Shown: positions 45,215-54,175 of the stretch, one piece after another
Layout: each line of letters starts with the position of its first letter
Position numbering within the stretch: position 1 is the first letter of the stretch
DNA from: Sphingomonadaceae bacterium
GTDB taxonomy: Bacteria; Pseudomonadota; Alphaproteobacteria; Sphingomonadales; Sphingomonadaceae
NCBI GenBank assembly: GCA_947451145.1
Contig: CANFXW010000007.1
Span: 1-64,000, forward strand
Reading direction: 5' to 3'
DNA length: 64,000 nucleotides
Notes under the pieces: generated by a model
Seen by the model: only the letters and a program-made list of their open reading frames with translations
Told to the model about the DNA's origin: nothing
Databases searched by the model: none
Translations under genes and position numbers: made by a program

Positions 45215-46201
45215 ATGGCTGCGCCAAGGATTACGATTGCCGACCTCAAGAAGGAAGCCGAAGCGCACGTCCTCTATAGCAAGGACAAGGCATCCAAAAT
45301 TGCCACGATCACCTTCAACCGGCTCGACAAGCACAACACAGCCACAATAGGCATGCGCGCGCGATTTGGCGAACTGGTTCACAAGGCCAATATCGATGAT
45401 GACGTGAAGGTTCTGGTAATCCGCGGCGAGGGTGAAAACCTTGGATCTGGCGGCGATCTGGACGAGCACGGCGATCTCTATCTCAACCCCAAACCGGGCG
45501 ACGGTTTTCTGGTCGATCTTGAAATCGACGATCCCGATGTGAAGTATCCGCCGCCGGGTAGCTTTCGCTACCTCCATGGCCTTACCGACTATTACGCCAA
45601 GGCGCGATCCGGGAACCGCCCGCTGCAGGAATTCAAGAAGATCTCGATCATCGAGGCCAAGGGCTATTGCTATGGCTGGCATTTTTACCAGTGCGCTGAT
45701 GCTGACATCATCGTTGCTTCGGACGACGCGCTGTTCGGCCATCCCTCGTTCCGTTACGCTGGTTGGGGGCCGCGCATGTGGCAGTGGCTGGAAACGGTCG
45801 GCCTTCGCGCCTTCAGCGAAATGCTGTTCACCGGACGCCCGTTCACCGCGTCTGAACTCTATACCACAAACCGCTTCGTCAATTCCGTGGTCCCACGCGA
45901 CCAGCTGGAAGCCGAAACCGCGAAATATGCCCATGCTTGCTCAATCACCCGGCCGACCGACGTTGTCGTCGCGCAGAAGACCTTCATCGAGGCCTACAAG
46001 CAGTATCGCGGCGAATACTTCGGCAGCCTGCTCACCGGCTGGCTTGAAGGCATGCTGCCGCTGATGAAGGACGACGGCGCTGATGACGTGAATCTTGGCA
46101 AAGACAGCACCTTCGAACAGGGCATCGGCAAAGTCGTGAAGAACAACGACCTGAACTACCCGCCAGAGTGGCGGCTTTCGAAAAAGGGTCGCCAGGGATA
46201 A
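45215..46201 (+). CDS. Enoyl-CoA hydratase/isomerase-family protein
   Basis: 328-residue crotonase-fold protein, longer than the common 260, with an insertion of about 40 residues (GDLYLNPKPGDGFLVDLEID onward) after the SGGDLDEHG oxyanion loop near 79. The second oxyanion stretch is IIEAKGYCYGWHFYQCADAD near 150. The canonical glutamates cannot be placed with certainty, so hydratase, isomerase or hydrolase activity are all possible. The ATG at 45215 has GAGGA eight bases upstream. An AraC gene follows 32 bp downstream on the same strand. Confidence 0.8.
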   Translation: MAAPRITIADLKKEAEAHVLYSKDKASKIATITFNRLDKHNTATIGMRARFGELVHKANIDDDVKVLVIRGEGENLGSGGDLDEHGDLYLNPKPGDGFLVDLEIDDPDVKYPPPGSFRYLHGLTDYYAKARSGNRPLQEFKKISIIEAKGYCYGWHFYQCADADIIVASDDALFGHPSFRYAGWGPRMWQWLETVGLRAFSEMLFTGRPFTASELYTTNRFVNSVVPRDQLEAETAKYAHACSITRPTDVVVAQKTFIEAYKQYRGEYFGSLLTGWLEGMLPLMKDDGADDVNLGKDSTFEQGIGKVVKNNDLNYPPEWRLSKKGRQG

Positions 46202-46233
46202 TCCCTGCGTCCGTTGCCTTTGGGAGAGGACTT

Positions 46234-47232
46234 ATGGCTGAAACTCTATTCTCGCTTGATCGTGCAAATTTCCGCGAATGCCAGAAATTGTTCCGGGGTG
46301 AGCGCGCCCAGGAATACTATCTGGGCGACTACTGGATGGATGACGGCCCGCTGATCGAGGTCAAAGCCGAGCGCAAGTCGGTCGGGCCGATCTCGATCAT
46401 CAATATCCGCTCGTCACCGCAAAGTTATTTCCGCCGCACGCGCCAGCATATTCGCGAGGATGCGACCGACCTTTCGGTACTATGGTTTGTTAAGCGCGGC
46501 GCGCTGGCGCTGTCCAACCAGTGCGGCAACAAGGTCGCAAGGCCGGGTGACTTCGCCATTACCCGATCGATGTCCCCGTTCCTGATTGAACTGAGGCCAG
46601 ACGGCGAGGGCATTCACGAGGTGCTCCACGTCACTGTCCCGACGCACATCTTGCGCGAACCTATCACCCACGATTTCGACACCGGGCTGTTCATGCACGT
46701 CGAGCGGCCCGAGCTGGCGATCGCCGAGAACCTGTTCACCGATGTGTTCGAGGACGAAGGCAACCTGGCCCCGGAATCATCACGGCGGCTGGTGGACTGT
46801 GCGCTGGCGATCATTGGCAATGCCGTGCGTGCAGATCATGCAGGCGAGCACACCCGGCAGACCGTTGCCGACCGGCGGCTGGATGAAGTGCTGCGCTTTA
46901 TCGAGGTGCATCTGTCCGACCCGCAGCTTTCCACCGCGATGGTGTCGAAGGGCTGCGGCATCAGCCCGCGCTATCTTTCGTTCCTACTGCGGCTGAAAGG
47001 AACATCGTTTTCCGAGCTTGTCTGGGAGCAGCGGCTGGAAAAAGCGAAGTCATGGCTTTCCGCCACTGATCCGCGCGACATTTCGATCAGCGAGATCGCC
47101 TATGGCGTAGGCTTCAAAAGCCCCGCCCATTTCAGCCGCATGTTCAAGCGGGTGTTCAACATGAACCCGCGCGAATTCCGCGGCGTGGCTGACAATGACG
47201 GCGATTGCGACGAAGCCATCGCGCTGCACTGA
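46234..47232 (+). CDS. AraC-family regulator (FeaR-like)
   Basis: 332 residues. The N-terminal domain resembles the AraC-binding-like domain of FeaR-type activators (RQHIREDATDLSVLWFVKRGA near 70-90). The C-terminal double helix-turn-helix has LSTAMVSKGCGISPRYLSFLL near 252-272 and SISEIAYGVGFKSPAHFSRMF near 299-319. The ATG at 46234 follows GGGAGAGGA. It is downstream of the hydratase gene and may regulate it or the convergent hydratase at 47242. Confidence 0.85.
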   Translation: MAETLFSLDRANFRECQKLFRGERAQEYYLGDYWMDDGPLIEVKAERKSVGPISIINIRSSPQSYFRRTRQHIREDATDLSVLWFVKRGALALSNQCGNKVARPGDFAITRSMSPFLIELRPDGEGIHEVLHVTVPTHILREPITHDFDTGLFMHVERPELAIAENLFTDVFEDEGNLAPESSRRLVDCALAIIGNAVRADHAGEHTRQTVADRRLDEVLRFIEVHLSDPQLSTAMVSKGCGISPRYLSFLLRLKGTSFSELVWEQRLEKAKSWLSATDPRDISISEIAYGVGFKSPAHFSRMFKRVFNMNPREFRGVADNDGDCDEAIALH

Positions 47233-47241
47233 GCGAGCTGA

Positions 47242-48036
47242 CTACTGACCGAATTTGGGTGGCCGCTTTTCACGAAGGGCAGCAATGCCTTCCATGTGAT
47301 CGGGCATGCGAACGCTTAGCGATTCCATGGCGATTCCTGCTTCCATCACGGAATGCGCCACGCGCTTCAGCTCCATGTTGCTGAGCACCTTGGTCGCCCG
47401 GATGGCATATTGGGATCCGGCCAGCAGCTTGTCGCAGAAGGCATCGACCGCGCTGTCGAGTTCTTCAAGCGGCAGACAGTGGTTGACGAGGCCAATTTCG
47501 GCAGCCTTGGCGGCACTGATAAGATCGCCGGACAGCAGATATTCCTTGGCCCGGCCAAGTCCGATCCGCGCCGCCCAGATAACTGCACCACCATCCCCCG
47601 CCACCAAGCCAAGGTGAACATGCGGATCGCCAATCTTGGCCTTATCGGCAGCAAAAATGACATCGCAGAACAGCGCTATCGTCGCACCAAGTCCAACGGC
47701 GTGACCATTCAGGCGGCAAACAATCGGTTTGTCGATATCGAGCATGGTGTAAACGATGCGCTTGGCTACATCAGCTTCGTGATCGAACAGGCTGGGGGTC
47801 GCGGCATTTCGCGCGAGGTGATCGAGATCGCCGCCTGCGGAAAAGGCACGGCCAGCTCCGGTTATCACCAGAACGTCTGATCCTGCATCCATACTGACAA
47901 ATTGCAGCGCCTCGGCCAGTTCGTCATGCAGGGCAAGATTGACCGCGTTCATCGCATCCGGCCGGTTGAAGGTGAGCGTCAGCAATCTGCCGCGGCGCGA
48001 CAGAATAATCGTTTCAAAATGCGGCAGGTCACTCAT
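47242..48036 (-). CDS. Enoyl-CoA hydratase/isomerase
   Basis: 264-residue crotonase-fold enzyme that hydrates or isomerises an enoyl-CoA. The oxyanion residues are in SAGGDLDHL near 66 and NGHAVGLGATIALFCDV near 109. The acidic residues of the hydratase pair (Glu144/Glu164 in rat liver enzyme) are not clearly conserved: one site reads HLGLVAGDGGAV, with Asp instead of Glu. This may make it an isomerase or a hydratase of unusual type. The ATG at 48036 was chosen as the family N terminus; the long upstream extension is spurious. It is divergent from the FAD dehydrogenase at 48182. Confidence 0.85.
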   Translation of the reverse strand: MSDLPHFETIILSRRGRLLTLTFNRPDAMNAVNLALHDELAEALQFVSMDAGSDVLVITGAGRAFSAGGDLDHLARNAATPSLFDHEADVAKRIVYTMLDIDKPIVCRLNGHAVGLGATIALFCDVIFAADKAKIGDPHVHLGLVAGDGGAVIWAARIGLGRAKEYLLSGDLISAAKAAEIGLVNHCLPLEELDSAVDAFCDKLLAGSQYAIRATKVLSNMELKRVAHSVMEAGIAMESLSVRMPDHMEGIAALREKRPPKFGQ

Positions 48037-48097
48037 GCCATTCCCCTTGCTGTGCCGCCTTACTAGCAGCGCACTGCCCAAGCGGAACAGCCCCCTC

Positions 48098-48113
48098 ACG
48101 CGCCGGAGCGATA
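48098..48113. promoter_or_regulatory. Degenerate operator-like site ACGCGC-CGGA-GCGATA
   Basis: A full right half and a weak left half (two core mismatches) of the recurring palindrome in the divergent hydratase/FAD-dehydrogenase promoter region. Weak on its own. Confidence 0.2.
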
Positions 48114-48181
48114 TGCTGGCTTGCGGACCTTGATCGAGCGCCCAAGCCGCGCTCTTGTGCAGCGATACAGGAGAGGTGCCC

Positions 48182-49870
48182 ATGGCTGAATTTGACGAGA
48201 CTTTCGACTGGGTCGTGGTCGGCAGCGGAGCAGGATCGATGTCCTCCGCCCTCGTCATGCGGCAGGCAGGCAAGTCCGCCGTCATCCTCGAGAAGACGCA
48301 GTTTGTTGGCGGCACCACGGCCAAATCGGGCGGAGTAATGTGGATCCCCAACAACCGTTTCATCCGCGCCGAAGAACCGGATGAAAGCGCGGAAAAGGCT
48401 ATCACTTATCTTGATGCAGTGTGCGATGACGGCAGCGACGCACCTGGGACGAGCCATGAAAAGCGTCTGACCTATGTCAACGAAGCGCCAAAAATGCTCG
48501 ACTTCATCATCGCGCAGGGCGTCGCAATGGAGCGGGCATCCAAATTCTGGCCCGACTATTACGACGATCTTCCCGGCGGGTGTAAAACTTCACGCTGTGT
48601 GACGGCAAAGTATTTCAACACCAACGAACTCGGGTCTTGGCGGGAAAAGTTGCGCCCGGGATTTGCGCCGTTCCCGTCACGGATGGAAGACGGCATGAAA
48701 TTCACCAACCTGATGCACAAGAGCTGGGCCTACAAATGGTTGTTTGCCAAAGTGGCGATGCGTGTGGTCGCTACCAAGCTGACCGGGCGTCATTACGTTT
48801 CGGCTGGAGCCAGCCTGCAGGGGCGGATGCTCAAGGCCGCACTGGCAGCGGGTGTTGATATCCGGACCGAAACACCGGTGAAGGAATTCATCGTCGAACA
48901 AGGCAACGTCGTTGGTGTAATTGCGGAAGTGAATGGCCAAAAACGCCGCATCGGTGCGACGCTGGGGGTTCTCGTCAATGCTGGCGGCTTCGCGCAAAAC
49001 CAGTCGATGCGTGACAAGTATATGCCCGGGACACAGGCCACATGGTCAAACACGCCTGAGGGTGACACCGGGGACCTGTTCGGCGAGGTGGAGCGTGTCG
49101 GCGGCGTACTTGCCCAGATGGACCAGATGGTGGGCTATCAGACCAGCCTTACCCCGGGCTTTAATAAGGACTTCGTCAAGCCCGCAGGGCAGGGCATCAC
49201 CGGGAAACCCGGGGCAATCCTCGTCGACCAATCGGGCGTGCGTTATCTCAACGAAGGCGGGTCCTACGAGCTGTATTGTCAGCGAATGATCGAGCGCAAC
49301 CGCACTGTTCCAGCCATTCCAAGCTGGGCGGTGTTCGACCAGAACTACCTCGAGAATTACAAACTGCACGGCAAATGGATGAAAACGCCCGAACAACGGC
49401 AGGCGCTGGTCGAAGCCGGTTACCTGAAACTTGGCAACACGATTGAGCAACTCGCGACGCAGATCAATGTCGATCCGGCAGTGCTGAAGGGAACTACCGA
49501 GCGCTGGAATTCTTTCGTCGACAAGGGCGTCGATGAGGATTTCGGGCGCGGTGCGCGGGCCTATGACCGGTGGCTCGGCGATCCGTTCCATGGCCCAAAC
49601 CCGACCTTGGCAAGGATCGAAAAGGGCCCGTTCTTCGCGATCAACATGGTTCCGGGCGACGTTTCCACATACGGCGGCGCGCTGATCGACGCCAAAGCGC
49701 GGGTAATCAAGGCAGATGCAGAACCTATCCCGGGACTCTATGCCTGCGGCGTTTCGACAGCTTCAATCATGGGCGGTGTCTATCCCGGCGCGGGCGCCAG
49801 CGTTGGCCCGTCGATGACCTTTGGCTACATCGCAGCCAAGCATGCGGCGGGCGTGGACAACGCGCTTTAG
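48182..49870 (+). CDS. FAD-dependent dehydrogenase, KstD/fumarate-reductase family, copy 1
   Basis: 562 residues. The N-terminal Rossmann fold has VVVGSGAGSMSSAL and the EK that binds FAD ribose; GGTTAKSGGVMWIPNN follows, then PDYYDDLPGG near 132, typical of 3-ketosteroid dehydrogenases. The C-terminal motif usually reading like PFYA...GDLGTKGG is PFFA...GDVSTYGG here, so a Phe replaces the Tyr and the loop differs. Substrate or regiospecificity may therefore differ from a standard delta-1 enzyme. Such enzymes introduce a ring double bond next to a ketone. The ATG at 48182 is preceded by AGGAGAGG. The stop overlaps the convergent stop within TTAG. Confidence 0.83.
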   Translation: MAEFDETFDWVVVGSGAGSMSSALVMRQAGKSAVILEKTQFVGGTTAKSGGVMWIPNNRFIRAEEPDESAEKAITYLDAVCDDGSDAPGTSHEKRLTYVNEAPKMLDFIIAQGVAMERASKFWPDYYDDLPGGCKTSRCVTAKYFNTNELGSWREKLRPGFAPFPSRMEDGMKFTNLMHKSWAYKWLFAKVAMRVVATKLTGRHYVSAGASLQGRMLKAALAAGVDIRTETPVKEFIVEQGNVVGVIAEVNGQKRRIGATLGVLVNAGGFAQNQSMRDKYMPGTQATWSNTPEGDTGDLFGEVERVGGVLAQMDQMVGYQTSLTPGFNKDFVKPAGQGITGKPGAILVDQSGVRYLNEGGSYELYCQRMIERNRTVPAIPSWAVFDQNYLENYKLHGKWMKTPEQRQALVEAGYLKLGNTIEQLATQINVDPAVLKGTTERWNSFVDKGVDEDFGRGARAYDRWLGDPFHGPNPTLARIEKGPFFAINMVPGDVSTYGGALIDAKARVIKADAEPIPGLYACGVSTASIMGGVYPGAGASVGPSMTFGYIAAKHAAGVDNAL

Positions 49871-50385
49871 TTTAGCGCACCGGGTGGCACAGATTCAGGC
49901 CCGGCCGCCGCATCGCGCACCCATGCGGGGAAGGCATGGTCGCTCCACTCGAGCGCGCGATAGGTCGTGAGAAACACGTCGAGCACGGCCCTTTCGGCTT
50001 CTTCGGATAGCACCATATGCGCATCGATGTTGCGGTCGTCGGTCAACGTCCAGACAAGGCCGTCCGGACCTTCGTTTAGATGGACTGTCTGCGCCAGCCA
50101 TGGCCTTGCATCGGCAACCGGCTGCACAGGTGGCTCCGGATTTTCAGCGCGCTCGATGCGAAGCTGCTCCTGATTCATCGATAGCAACAAGTCTTTGGGC
50201 AGACCTGATTCCACGTTCTTCTCGGCGTGGGCAGCGAAGTGCGGAAGGAACCTGTCTGCCAGACGCCGCGAATACCAGATCGACTGGAACGCACCGGTAG
50301 CATCCACGGCATCCAGCCGAATGCGATCCTCGGCAAAATCGGCCTGCATGGTGAAGGTCTGGATGATGAACTGGGCTTTATCCAC
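49867..50385 (-). CDS. Protein of unknown function
   Basis: About 172 residues. I do not recognise a family. It is mostly soluble and acidic, without signal peptide or membrane segments, and has Trp and Arg-rich patches (WYSRRLADRFLPHF; HAFPAWVRDA). The start is uncertain: GTG at 50385 (VDKAQFIIQTF) or TTG at 50406, immediately after the upstream MDR gene's stop. The close spacing indicates co-transcription with the MDR gene. It may be a chaperone or small partner of that enzyme, but this is only context. Confidence 0.55.
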   Translation of the reverse strand: MDKAQFIIQTFTMQADFAEDRIRLDAVDATGAFQSIWYSRRLADRFLPHFAAHAEKNVESGLPKDLLLSMNQEQLRIERAENPEPPVQPVADARPWLAQTVHLNEGPDGLVWTLTDDRNIDAHMVLSEEAERAVLDVFLTTYRALEWSDHAFPAWVRDAAAGPESVPPGALN

Positions 50386-50406
50386 GGGGCACACGCCTAT
50401 CGGCAA

Positions 50407-51417
50407 TCACAGGAGATTCAAGCCCACCTTGCCAAAGAACTGGCCCGATTCAATGTGGCAATAGGCATCCTGAATGCGGTCCAGGTCATAGACGACATCG
50501 ACCACCGGGCGGATGCCATGGCCTGCGCAGAAGGCCACCATGGCTTCATGCTCATCGCGGTTGCCGACGTTTATCGGCACGATCCGCGCTGCTGTTTCGT
50601 CCATTTTTGACCAGCTGAAATCGCTGCCCAGCATACCAATGGCGGCGATCATGCCATCATCGGCCAGAGCGGAAACATTTGCCTCAAGTTGTTCTGCGCC
50701 GGCGACATCGACGACAATGGAAATCCCGCCGCTCGCCGCACGAGCCTTTGCTGCCCAATCTGGATCGGTTCGATAGTTCAGGGTAATATCGGCGCCTAGC
50801 GCCTTGCCGCGCCGCAGTTTGGCATCGCTCGACGAAGTGAGCACCACGTTGGCACCATGCGCCTTGGCAAATTGAAGAGCTGCGAGGCTTACGCCGCCGG
50901 TGCCATGGCACAGCACCCATTCACCGGGTTGCAACGGTCGATCAAGGAATAATGCATTCCAGGCGGTGAGGCCTGCGCAGGCGAAAGTCGCCGCCTCGAG
51001 ATCGCCCAACTCATCGGGATTGAGAACAAGGCTCTCAGCGGAAAAGTTGGCCAGTTGCCGCGCTACGCCGTCGTGACTTGCGCCCAGCATGTCCATTGTC
51101 GGCTGACGCCCATGCAGCCAGCCCTGCGCAAAGATCGGGCTGACCCTGTCACCCACCTTGACGCGCGTGACCTCGCTACCGACCGAAACAACGACACCGC
51201 TGGCGCAGGACATTGGCACCACCCGTTCGCGCCCCATTGTGATCCCGCCCATCGATGCGAGCAGGTTCTTGGCAACGATCACATCGCGATAGTTGAGCGT
51301 GGCAGCATGCAGCCGCACCTGCGCTTCATGCGGAGCGGGGGCGGGCACGTCTACGTCCTCGATCAAAATCGAAGCGATGCCGCCGCCTTCGCTGACAAAT
51401 GCTGCCTTCATTTTCAC
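50407..51417 (-). CDS. Zinc-type alcohol dehydrogenase-like MDR protein (zinc ligands absent)
   Basis: 336-residue MDR. The substrate domain has ATLNYRDVIVAKN near residue 39. The cofactor domain has VLCHGTGGVSLAALQFAKAHG near 168-188, typical of the zinc-independent or atypical alcohol dehydrogenase group. The GHE catalytic zinc site and the four-cysteine structural loop are not present. It is divergent from the CoA ligase at 51533. It could oxidise an alcohol or reduce an enone; the sequence does not decide. Confidence 0.82.
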   Translation of the reverse strand: MKMKAAFVSEGGGIASILIEDVDVPAPAPHEAQVRLHAATLNYRDVIVAKNLLASMGGITMGRERVVPMSCASGVVVSVGSEVTRVKVGDRVSPIFAQGWLHGRQPTMDMLGASHDGVARQLANFSAESLVLNPDELGDLEAATFACAGLTAWNALFLDRPLQPGEWVLCHGTGGVSLAALQFAKAHGANVVLTSSSDAKLRRGKALGADITLNYRTDPDWAAKARAASGGISIVVDVAGAEQLEANVSALADDGMIAAIGMLGSDFSWSKMDETAARIVPINVGNRDEHEAMVAFCAGHGIRPVVDVVYDLDRIQDAYCHIESGQFFGKVGLNLL

Positions 51418-51532
51418 TCTCCTGATTAGGCGGCCAACCTGCTTGTCTGCAGCGCCTTGTCAATGTGACTGGAACAAAGAAGGCCCCTATCGGCGCTTTC
51501 ATCGTCCCTGCGCGAGCGTTATTCGATTGGTC

Positions 51533-53161
51533 ATGGGAGAGACAAGGCTTTCGATTGTCCAAGGCGGCCCGCTGAGCGATGAGCCGTTGATGGGCGCACT
51601 GACCATCGGTGGGTACTTGCGCGATGTTGTGGCGCGACATGGGCCTGCCGAGGCGCTGGTGCTACACAGCGAAGGCACGCGGATTTCGTGGTCCTATGAC
51701 GAGCTGCTTGTCCGATCTCTGAACGTATCGCGAGCACTGGTCGCTGCCGGGGCAGGGCGGGAGAGCCGCATTGGCATCCTCATGACCAACCGGCCCGAAT
51801 TCCTCTCCACGCTGTTCGGCGCCGCGCTTTGCGGCGCTGTGCCGGTGGCACTGAGCACGTTCTCTACCGCGCCAGAACTGGACCACATGTTGCGTGCATC
51901 CGAAATTTCGATCCTGCTCTATGAGGGGAAAGTTCTGGCCAAAGACTTTGGTGCGATGCTGGCCGAGCTGGGCCGCGACAATTACCCCCGTCTGGCGCGG
52001 ACAATCGCGATTGGCAGCGACGAATGGGATGCATTCCTCTCCGCCGGAACCGGAGTGCCGGAATCGCAAGTTCTGGCACTCGCCGGTTCGGTGAAGCCCG
52101 GCGATCCTGGCGGCATCTTCTTTTCCTCAGGCACCACCAGCCTGGCCAAGGGCATCGTCCATTCGCAGCAGGCTTTTGCCATCCAGTGGTGGCGCTGGCC
52201 GCGGGTGTTCGCCATGCGCGAGCCGGTCCGGAGTTGGACAGGGAACGGCTTCTTCTGGTCGGGCAACGTCTCTATGATCGTCGGCTCGGCCTTTTCGAGC
52301 GGTGGGGCTGTCGTTCTCCAACGTTACTTTGAAGAGACCGAAGCGCTCGATCTGATCGCATCTGAAAAAGTCAGCTTCCTTGCCGGGAGGCCACACCAGT
52401 GGGCGCGGCTTGAGGCGGCTCCCAATTGGGCCTCGGCGGACCTTTCCAGCCTGAAATATGTCACCCGCGGCGAAATCCTCAAGCGCCACCCGACCGCCCG
52501 GTTCGAATGGGAAGAACCGATGTCGTTCGGCACGACCGAGACGATGACGATATGCACTTCGTTTGGCCGTGATGTCTCGGCGGCACACTATCAGGGCTCT
52601 TGCGGGCCACCACTGCCCGGAAACACGCTCAAGATCGTTGATCCGCTGACGGGAGTGCCCGTGCCCATCGGCGAGCGCGGCGAGATGTGCATCAAGGGGC
52701 CGACATTGATGTCAGGCTACCTCGGCAAAGCGCCCGAGCAGTGTTTTGACGCGGACGGTTTCTATTGCACCGGGGACGGAGGCTATGTCGATACCGATGG
52801 CCGCTTCTTCTGGGAGGGCCGCCTCACCGACATGATCAAGACCGGCGGCGCCAATGTCGCGCCCGAAGAAGTCGATGCCGCTATCGCCCGCTTCCCCGGC
52901 ATAAAGCGCTCCCAGACGGTGGGCGTGCCCGATGACTTGCTTGGCGAAATGGTCGTATCCTGTGTGGTCCCGATTGAGGGCGTGGAGATTGACCAGACGG
53001 CGCTGATCCGGTTCCTGAAAGCCAGTCTCGCCAGCTTCAAGCTTCCCCGTCGAGTGCTGATTTTCACCGAGGCTGACTTTACCCTCACCGGCAACGAGAA
53101 AACCAAGGCATCAGATATCCGCGCCAAGGCCGTGGAGCGGTTGGCCCGACGCTCAGACTGA
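51533..53161 (+). CDS. AMP-dependent acyl-CoA synthetase (feruloyl/aryl-CoA ligase-like), paralogue B
   Basis: 542-residue ANL ligase, clearly paralogous to the one at 9081-10790. It has the P-loop FFSSGTTSLAKGI near residue 200, where a Ser-Leu pair replaces the usual Gly-x, the hinge GRLTDMIKTGGANVAP near 431 and a C-terminal lysine in TGNEKTK. The ATG at 51533 was chosen by homology with paralogue A; the frame is open far upstream but lacks ligase sequence. It overlaps the convergent acyl-CoA dehydrogenase end by 9 bp. Two related ligases imply two successive or alternative acids in the pathway. Confidence 0.88.
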   Translation: MGETRLSIVQGGPLSDEPLMGALTIGGYLRDVVARHGPAEALVLHSEGTRISWSYDELLVRSLNVSRALVAAGAGRESRIGILMTNRPEFLSTLFGAALCGAVPVALSTFSTAPELDHMLRASEISILLYEGKVLAKDFGAMLAELGRDNYPRLARTIAIGSDEWDAFLSAGTGVPESQVLALAGSVKPGDPGGIFFSSGTTSLAKGIVHSQQAFAIQWWRWPRVFAMREPVRSWTGNGFFWSGNVSMIVGSAFSSGGAVVLQRYFEETEALDLIASEKVSFLAGRPHQWARLEAAPNWASADLSSLKYVTRGEILKRHPTARFEWEEPMSFGTTETMTICTSFGRDVSAAHYQGSCGPPLPGNTLKIVDPLTGVPVPIGERGEMCIKGPTLMSGYLGKAPEQCFDADGFYCTGDGGYVDTDGRFFWEGRLTDMIKTGGANVAPEEVDAAIARFPGIKRSQTVGVPDDLLGEMVVSCVVPIEGVEIDQTALIRFLKASLASFKLPRRVLIFTEADFTLTGNEKTKASDIRAKAVERLARRSD

Positions 53162-54175
53162 CGTCAGTTCCAAGGCCTCTCGCCCGGCCATTTCGCGCCA
53201 GTGATCGAGCGGCCCGCAAAGCTGCAGATTCAGCATCGCCCGTTTCATGAACAGGTGGCAGGGATGCTCCTCTGTCAGACCGATGCCGCCGTGAAGCTGG
53301 ATCATATCCTCGGTGACGATCCGGTAGCTGTCGGTGGCGTAACCCTTCATGGCGCCCAGCGCCGTGACGGAGACGGTCTCAGCGCTCGCCGCGCGTGACC
53401 AAAGAAGGGCTTCGGCAGATACAATCTGGCTCTTCAGATCAGCGCAGCGGTGCTTGAGCGCCTGGAACATCGCCAGTGGCCGGTCAAACTGCTTGCGCAT
53501 TTTGAGGTAGTCCACCGTCAGGTCTAGCCCCGCCGTGGCTCCGCCGAGCGAATCGGCAGCGACGAAAAGGTGGGCGCTGCGGGCTATGGAATCGTGCAGT
53601 GGAGCCCCTGCCACGCCTTCCGCCACGCTGAGCATGGGATCTGGCGCGTAGCTATCAAGGTGCAGATCGAACAGGCGGCGGCTTTCGTCCCACAGCCTCT
53701 TTTCCTCAAGCTGCACGCCAGCAGCGTCTGCAGGAACCAGCAGGTAGGTCCCTGCTGCACCTACGAGCAAATGGCTCGCCATATCGGCATCGAAATAGCC
53801 TGACACCTTGCCCGAAAGGCTGCCATCCGCCGCCGTTTCCAGCTTGCCGGGCAGCATGTTGAGCGGGACATATTCTCCGCCACAGATGCGTTCGATCCAG
53901 CTTTCCTTGTCGGCAAAATGCTCTGCCTCGAAAATCGCGCGCAAGGCCAGCATGGCGGGGATCAGCGGGGCGGAGGAAAGCGCCTTGCCCAGTTCATAAT
54001 GGATCGTCGCCGCCGCATCACGGCCAAGACCGAGGCCACCTTGATCCTCCGGCAGCTCGATCATCAGCCAGCCCATTTCGGCCGCCAATGCCCAAGCTGC
54101 ATCGCGTTCGGGCACCAGCTTGTCTGCCGGAAACGCCTTCTGCGCCGAGTCCCGCAGTTCCGAAAGGTCGATCAT
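53153..54175 (-). CDS. Acyl-CoA dehydrogenase subunit-like, short ACAD
   Basis: 340-residue ACAD, shorter than the usual 380-390. It has ELPEDQGGLGLGRDAAATIHYE near 39-60, the C-terminal-domain block MIQLHGGIGLTEEHPCHLFMK near 295-315 and an incomplete extreme C terminus. It starts by ATGA overlap with the full-length ACAD upstream. Paired ACAD genes form alpha2beta2 enzymes in steroid side-chain catabolism (ChsE1/E2 type), where one subunit lacks the catalytic base. That arrangement is likely here. Confidence 0.85.
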   Translation of the reverse strand: MIDLSELRDSAQKAFPADKLVPERDAAWALAAEMGWLMIELPEDQGGLGLGRDAAATIHYELGKALSSAPLIPAMLALRAIFEAEHFADKESWIERICGGEYVPLNMLPGKLETAADGSLSGKVSGYFDADMASHLLVGAAGTYLLVPADAAGVQLEEKRLWDESRRLFDLHLDSYAPDPMLSVAEGVAGAPLHDSIARSAHLFVAADSLGGATAGLDLTVDYLKMRKQFDRPLAMFQALKHRCADLKSQIVSAEALLWSRAASAETVSVTALGAMKGYATDSYRIVTEDMIQLHGGIGLTEEHPCHLFMKRAMLNLQLCGPLDHWREMAGREALELTSV

